Assembly (NCBI RefSeq): GCF_009017415.1
Contig: NC_092405.1
Span: 3,844,001-3,908,000, forward strand
DNA length: 64,000 nucleotides
Direction of reading: 5' to 3'
Source: Aspergillus flavus
Taxonomy: Eukaryota; Ascomycota; Eurotiomycetes; Eurotiales; Aspergillaceae
Position numbers and translations under genes: made by a program
The notes under the pieces: generated by a model
What the model saw: only the letters and a program-made list of their open reading frames with translations
Told to the model about the DNA's origin: nothing
Databases searched by the model: none
Shown: piece after piece, positions 58,224 to 64,000 of the stretch
How positions within the stretch are numbered: position 1 is the stretch's first letter
Layout: each line of letters starts with the position of its first letter

Positions 58224-61200
58224 CTCATAACATTAATTGTCGACCCAGTTGAATAATACGTAGGTATGCAAATTCCCGGAGGATCGAGGGGGAGGAAAGA
58301 AATGCGGCGATATCGGTGGTAATTAAAGAGAGGAGCTGTTAAGCGGCGTGTTACATGAAAACCGAAGTCAAACACCGGTGACGAGCGTAGGTCGTGCAAG
58401 GAGAGGGGAAACGAAAGAATAATAAAGAGTCCCCGGATTCTAAGCCAAAACTGAAGGGATTCGAGCGAAAAGGAAGACAATGACAATTATGAGGCCATAG
58501 GATAGATAAAGAATGCGTCAAGAAACTCGATACGAGAAGACAGGAAGAAAGGAAGAGGAGGAGAGGAAAAAAGAAAAGAAAAGAAGGGAAAATTAAAAAT
58601 GAAATAAGAAATAAAAAAATAAAATAAAATAAAAAACGAGGCAGAAAAATGTGAACCACAGGAATGGCCACGATGCCCTTCCCTGAGCAGTGCGAACAGA
58701 GAAAAAAATGCTTATCACTAGAGGCGTTGACACGCGGATTGGTGGGAATGGAAGGGGCGAGACACAACTGATCTGCAGGGGCCATTCGATGCCCTCTCTT
58801 GCGTACGCTTGAAACAAGTTCCATGTTCCTAGTAAATTGACTGAGATGGCAAAGGATTGAATCAACCACTACATTTGTTCTACAAAAGCCGAGTCTTCTT
58901 GATGGAACCTCACTTAATCTTGATTTCCCTGACATTGATTGATTGAATCTCCTAAAAACACATTGACTTGACTTGTATTCAATCTTCATAATTTCAGGGG
59001 TTAGTCAGCCCTCCCAACAACCAACCATGGCTAGTAATGGACTAAAATTAACCATACCCAACTACCGACGCATAATCCGTCCACCTCGCTTCGCCAAAAG
59101 ACTTGATCGTCAACGCCGGCCAAATACAACTCCGTCGGCCTCCGGAGGTCAGACGTCTTGTTCCTCTACCTCTATATATCATCTGCGCCGATACGATGTA
59201 CCCTCTTCAGAACTCAATACAGGGGCTGTCGTCCGTCTCCTTCGGTCAACAAAAACCGAAGATCCCGTCTTACGATGTTCTAATATGGTTACGATCCACA
59301 GTGGATGAGTCTATCTCTAACGACCCACCCAGCCTGCTAGTCTGACTGGCCCGTGGTCCGTGACAGTGGCTCCCCTAGCGCCACCATTTTATTCTTTCAA
59401 CTTTCCATCTCGCGGTTCACGATTCGAATATACTTCAATAACCACACCCTATATTAACCTAGATAGTAGTCGCACACGACGGAAATACGCAAACAGTCCA
59501 CTCAGAGTGTGGCAACCTTATCGCGGAACTCCCAGGCCGATCGTTGCGCTCATAAATGTCCGAGAGAACCCCTAAGGGACTAAGGGTCTAGGGTTGTGTG
59601 TCCATGACCCGGTGATCGACAGGTGAAGTCCCTTTTACATCCAGGGTCGAGGTTGAAACTAACCACTTCGGACTATCCTCCTTGTCTGAATGAAGTAAAC
59701 AATTCTCGGCGGAATCGTGTCCCGCCAGAAGATGACGACGACGCTGGGACGTGCAATTGAGACATGAATTTTTGTTTTGATTGTAGCGGATATCGAGTTA
59801 CCCACGGAGCATTTACCTGAAAATGCGGGGCTGAAACGTCGGTTTCTCTTGCCCGCTTTCTTAATTTATTTTTTCCGGATCGCTGTGAGGCTCGCTTGTA
59901 TATCGGGTTCTCCCTGGTTTGTTTACTCGCATCTATATCCTCTCTTTCTTGGTCCGACCAGCCATACCTATAACTCACAACTTCAGAATCGAGTAAAGAA
60001 AAAATAAAATAAAATCAAAGGAGAACTCTCTCCAATCCCAAATAAAGTACCTAAAAACCTACCGAAAAGTATCGCTCAGCGTACTCGTTATCAAAAGCGG
60101 ATAGATCAAGCACGGAGACGCAAGGGTACAACTTTCAACAGATCAGTAGAGAACTCTATATTATACTTTTTAGCTCTTTAACGGGCGAACGGCGGAGGAA
60201 TGCCGGTGGCGTTTGCTTACTTTCCTTTTTCCTGCTCAGAAAAACGGGAAAATTAATAATTAATTAAAAAGTAAACAAAATCAAGTATGTGAATGTCAAC
60301 TGCAAATCAACCGCAACGCATCTCTGGCTCGAATAGTCAAGCCCCGCTACATACTCTACTTAGGCTAAACGATCTCCTCATAAATATCAATTAATAATAC
60401 TAGTAGGTAATTGTGATACTGAATACACATAGCCAGCCAATGCATCCATACTCCATAGAATTGAAGCAAGTGGACAGGAGATGAACGTGTAAATATGGCT
60501 ACAACCACGACTTAGTGACAGCCATGTCGTAGTTATATCCTCGTACACACAAACAGATACCCTATTCGCATTCGTCGTTGTTATGATATCACTGTCAACA
60601 AGACCAGCTGCAGAAGTAGTGTTGCATAGTTGAATGGCAGGGAGGGGTGGGTGGATTTATTATCAGACCAGGTGTTCCTGGTGACTATCAACGGTCCAAT
60701 CGGGTTGTTTTTGGATTTATTCAGGTCGCATTTCTCCGGTGGGGAGACATTGAATTTAGACTTTGCAAGCTTCGGAGTGGCTTGTCCGTGGCATACGGTG
60801 GTCAACATGCTGATAGTCAAGTAGACTTCGAGACATATTCATTCTCATCCTTGGAAATCACTATATGAACATCCAAATCATGCTTTAAACATACCCAGGC
60901 GCCTGCGCCTTAAGGTTGCACACATACATCATCTTGCCTCGCATAGCAACGTCAGTTCACTGAACGATATCAACTTTCCACACAAAAAGGTAACAGGGAG
61001 AATAAACAAAAACGAAAATTCCAAAAGAAAAGAATACATGCAATATGCAATATGCAGCTTGGTTAACAACAGAGAACGCCAGACCAATCCAATGCGGTTG
61101 ACAAAAAATATCAGAGAAAGATGCGAATATCGAGACTTTGTCGATAAAGAAACACAGCGGTCAGCTCATGTTGTCCCAATTCGAGTATAAACTGGGTGTT

Positions 61201-61335
61201 GCAGAGCACCACAAACCGGGAATTGAGGAGATGGTTCACCAGTTTCAGGAAGGGGATGACAGGAACAACCGGCGCGAATGCCGAGGGTCCTTGATTTCAG
61301 CAAGTGAAGGTAGGACTGGGAGCGCTGAAAAGAGT
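58224..61335. other. Long intergenic region, low-complexity parts
   Basis: About 3.1 kb. 58490-58640 is A/G-rich low complexity (gaggagaggaaaaaag, aaataaaataaaataaaa), part of the C/T-rich leader of the minus-strand gene. Around 59027-59345 the plus strand has two overlapping frames of 80-93 codons with an ATG in good context (aaccatgg), but no domain. The part at 60430-61335 is probably the 3' UTR and flank of the Rab gene. Confidence 0.5.
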
Positions 61336-62273
61336 TCAGCAACATTTTCCCTTCTTCTTCGTAAATTCAATCCTTTCATCGAGCTCGTCTCCGACACTAC
61401 TGGGCGGGAATCCAAGCCAGCTTCGACGATTGTCACCGTGTCCCAGCCGGAAACTGCCGTTTCCTTCAAGAGTCCTCGGTCCCACCGGCGATGCAACGCC
61501 GTCCAGGCCGGATGTAGATCCATGGGATGAGGTAATGCCAAGTTGTTTATTGCGCTGCTCCACCAGCTTGCGCGTGATGACCTGGAAAACCTCCTCGATG
61601 CCCTCGCCGTCCTTGGCGCTGATTTCATGACAGCAGTCCCATCCGATATCCTGGCCCCAAAACCCGCTACTGCGCTTGCTGTCGAGACCCTGGAGCGTGG
61701 TGCTAGACGAATGGCTGACGCCAGCCGTGGGTGGGGGAGTGGATGCCTGAGACGGATACAGCTGCTCGGCGACGTAGGCGATGGTTCGCTCAAAAGGGAC
61801 GGCGCGACGCAATGGATCCAACGCTACGATGTCTGATTTCGTTCCGACGACATGGATTACAACAGGATCCTCATCGCCCAAGTTTTTCTTCAATTCCAAT
61901 AACCACCCCGTCATTTCTAGGAAGCTTTGTTCGTCCGTAATGTCGTAACACAGGAGGCAGGCGTTAGCGCCACGGTAGTACAACTTGGAGATACTGCGAA
62001 ACCGCTCTTGTCCAGCCGTGTCCCAAATCTGCAGACGGACAATGGTATCCGAGGAACTGTCGAGGACACGCTTGGTGACGAAGGATGCACCGACAGTGGA
62101 CGCGGTTCCCACAGGGTTGAAAGCGTTCTTCACATAACGTTGGACCAAAGACGTTTTGCCAACGCCTGAAACAAGGTGTTAGTCATGATCATAAAAAGGG
62201 GGAGACCGGGGAAGTCGGTGTCCGCACCTTGTGAGCCCAAGATGACGATCTTGGCCTCGAGAGATGAACTCAT
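61336..62273 (-). CDS. Rab/Ypt-family small GTPase with internal insertion
   Basis: Exons 62273-62228 and 62165-61336 (intron 62 nt inside the P-loop, phase 1) give 291 aa. GTPase motifs in order: G1 ILGSQGVGKTSL, switch region STVGASFVTKR, G3 WDTAGQERFRS, G4 GTKSD (T in place of the usual N) and G5 EISAKDG. The C-terminus is KKKGKCC, a double-cysteine geranylgeranylation site. It is therefore a membrane-trafficking Rab. It is longer than the ~205-aa norm. A ~60-residue Ser/Pro-rich insertion sits between G4 and G5, and a ~70-residue hypervariable tail precedes the cysteines. Subfamily not assigned. Confidence 0.93.
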
Positions 62274-64000
62274 GGCGGGGTAGACGCAAAGGCGGGGCCG
62301 CTGGAGAACTGAATTTGCATGTTCCAGCAAATATTAATAGTAACCGTAGGAAGAAATGAAAGCAACCCAGTAGTGAAAACTACTCGTATGCAACAACATG
62401 CACGTCAGATCCCGGTGGTAAGAAAAAAAAAAATAGAATAAAATAAAAAATGGAGAGAAGAAAGGAAAGAAAATATCCCGACAGAAGAAACACAATGGGT
62501 ATTGATCAGACAAAATCGGACAACAGCGGAGATGGAGAATTCTTTTCTAACAGCCAAAATATGTGGAAGGAGAGGAGAGAAGGAACGAGAAGATATTTCA
62601 GTGGTCGATGGCGGAGACGAGGCTCAAGAGAATTTTACGAGGGCATTTAATTAGAATACCAATCATCGCGATCCTCGACGAAACGTCCATACAAGGCGTG
62701 ACAGGGCGAAGTCAATCAGCTGACCCCCACAGAAATCAAGATCCGGTCAGGTGTCGACCCCATCTTCATTGTTTCCGGATTTATCTCTTCTCTTCAACAC
62801 TCAAATCGATTGTCTTTCTACCTATCACTCGCTTTCCTTTTCCCACCTGACTTGGTGTTGTTTTTCTTTTCCTTTCAGCGGAAACAATCGAGGACCATGC
62901 GCAATGCTAGTAATTACCGATCAACAATCGTCATTGCGCTCAGACAAGGAGACAAATCCCTTACATTCTTGGCTCTGAAACGAATAATAACAACATGACT
63001 GAACACTAATCAGACCTTCAAACAAGTTTTCTCTACATATAGAAACTCTATCTCGAGAATCTATCAGTGCAGTTGGAAATTGAATGATTTTCATCCTCAC
63101 GGCGACCTCTAAAATGGTATAGCCTCGATGACATCATCCGGGCACCTCATACAAAATCTGCTAGGGACCCTTGGATTTAATCAGGCCAATTGACGGCACC
63201 ATTGGGGGGATTATATATTCTACGAGACTCCATCCGAATTGTCGACTCTCATACCGCAATCCTGGAGTGCTCCAGGTTCAAGCAGATATTTGATATGAAA
63301 GTACCTAGAGTGATTTGGCTGCCAAATTTGCGACACGCTCGGTCTCGGATGAAATCTAACCATAAAACAGCAACGGTGTATCGGACCCTACATGCTTCAA
63401 AGCTCTTATATTGAAAGATGAACAATGTAATGTTCAGAAGAAACCGACAGGGGCGCGCAGCAGAAAAGATATAATATAATCTATATAAGCTAGGTGCTTC
63501 CCCCGATCTCCTCAATGCCCAGGAAATTGAGATATTATTGTCGAGGATCTGGGTTCCTTCAATCACATCTTCGAAGGCAAGAAGATATATGCCTAGGCTC
63601 AGGCTGTTACTTTTCACTCCATAGACAGCTAGGCTATGTTCCTGATCTAGGTGCCTAGAGCTTAGCCGCTGATTGTCTAGTGTGCGACTCGACTCATGCA
63701 GTAATTAAAGAGTATAAGAAAGCGGTGCCGATATTTCAATTAATTGTACACAATGGTGAAAGGATATAGGAAGGTTGTCCGACTGCTGAGCTTTGATGTG
63801 TGGTAACACGCGGTCATATGATGACAGCTGTCATGTTGGACACTACTAGTGGTTAATGCGGGTGTCATGGTATAATAGAGGCTGCGCTACGGCTCAGTTG
63901 ATGCTAGATGATTGAACCCACCTCCTCTCTTGTCGTCCATCAACTCCCAGTTCCGCTTCATTCATATTTCAGTGAACACAAAGCATTCGATATCCATCTT
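62274..64000. other. Promoter of the Rab gene and downstream flank
   Basis: About 1.7 kb with no gene I can support. It includes an A-rich purine stretch near 62420-62470 and a C/T-rich stretch near 62760-62880, which may be the leader of a transcript not resolved here. The window end at 64000 may lie just upstream of another gene (C/T-rich, catcaactcccag). Confidence 0.45.

Noticed and set aside
58351..58989. 212-codon minus-strand ORF rich in Phe/Leu/Ser
   Set aside because: Derived from low-complexity A/G-rich DNA (read as poly-Phe/Leu); looks membrane-like only because of composition.
59027..59345. Two overlapping plus-strand frames with a good ATG context
   Set aside because: Neither frame has a domain, and they compete for the same DNA. 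Possibly a small lineage-specific gene, but unsupported.

Overview
The window looks like chromosomal DNA of a filamentous ascomycete, most likely Eurotiales and probably Aspergillus. The basis is gene style: single genes each with its own promoter, introns of 46-94 nt with GT...AG ends and CTAAC/CTGAC-type branch points, pyrimidine-rich leaders, and typical fungal families (DUF3431, DHA2-type MFS, F-box/ankyrin/ZZ, NACHT-TPR STAND protein, secreted jacalin-lectin phosphodiesterase). I see no operons, rRNA, tRNA or CRISPR. Exon borders below were worked out by hand from reading frame and splice signals.

Layout. (1) 0.4-4.4 kb: a 1210-aa proline-rich/WD40/inositol-polyphosphate 5-phosphatase. 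(2) 7.3-8.1 kb: a small C2H2 zinc-finger protein. (3) 9.4-25.7 kb: a gene-poor, accessory-looking block. Two paralogous small secreted six-cysteine proteins (9385-10225 minus; 24874-25655 plus) bracket a third secreted protein (13161-14173), which carries an HAE...PC...C pattern like deaminases. The block also holds two F-box-type proteins (14936-16651; 20292-22688), striking tandem repeats, and retrotransposon/transposon debris. (4) 26.7-28.4 kb: a 541-aa MFS transporter. (5) 29.2-30.5 kb: a transposon island, with a 416-bp MITE with long inverted repeats abutting a ~830-bp pogo-like remnant. (6) 31.4-37.1 kb: an unknown 264-aa protein, a secreted EEP-family phosphodiesterase with C-terminal jacalin domain, and an unknown gene carrying a one-base frameshift. 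(7) 40-44.8 kb: a probable GH134 secreted mannanase, a choline-kinase-like phosphotransferase, and an F-box/ankyrin/ZZ protein. (8) 45.6-46.4 kb: a doubtful Zn2Cys6-like gene. (9) 47.2-53.3 kb: a 2004-aa NACHT STAND (NLR-like) protein on the minus strand. A helical gene with one in-frame stop codon is divergent from it (55468-56076). (10) 57.3-62.3 kb: a DUF3431 type II membrane protein and a Rab-family GTPase, both minus strand.

How the genes relate: most are independent. Two possible functional groupings are inferences only. One is the secreted-protein block at 9.4-25.7 kb, where the two paralogs share intron positions and phases, a 7-nt first exon and a similarly placed TATA box. The other is the NLR-like gene with its divergent helical neighbour, an arrangement known for fungal NLR/effector pairs.
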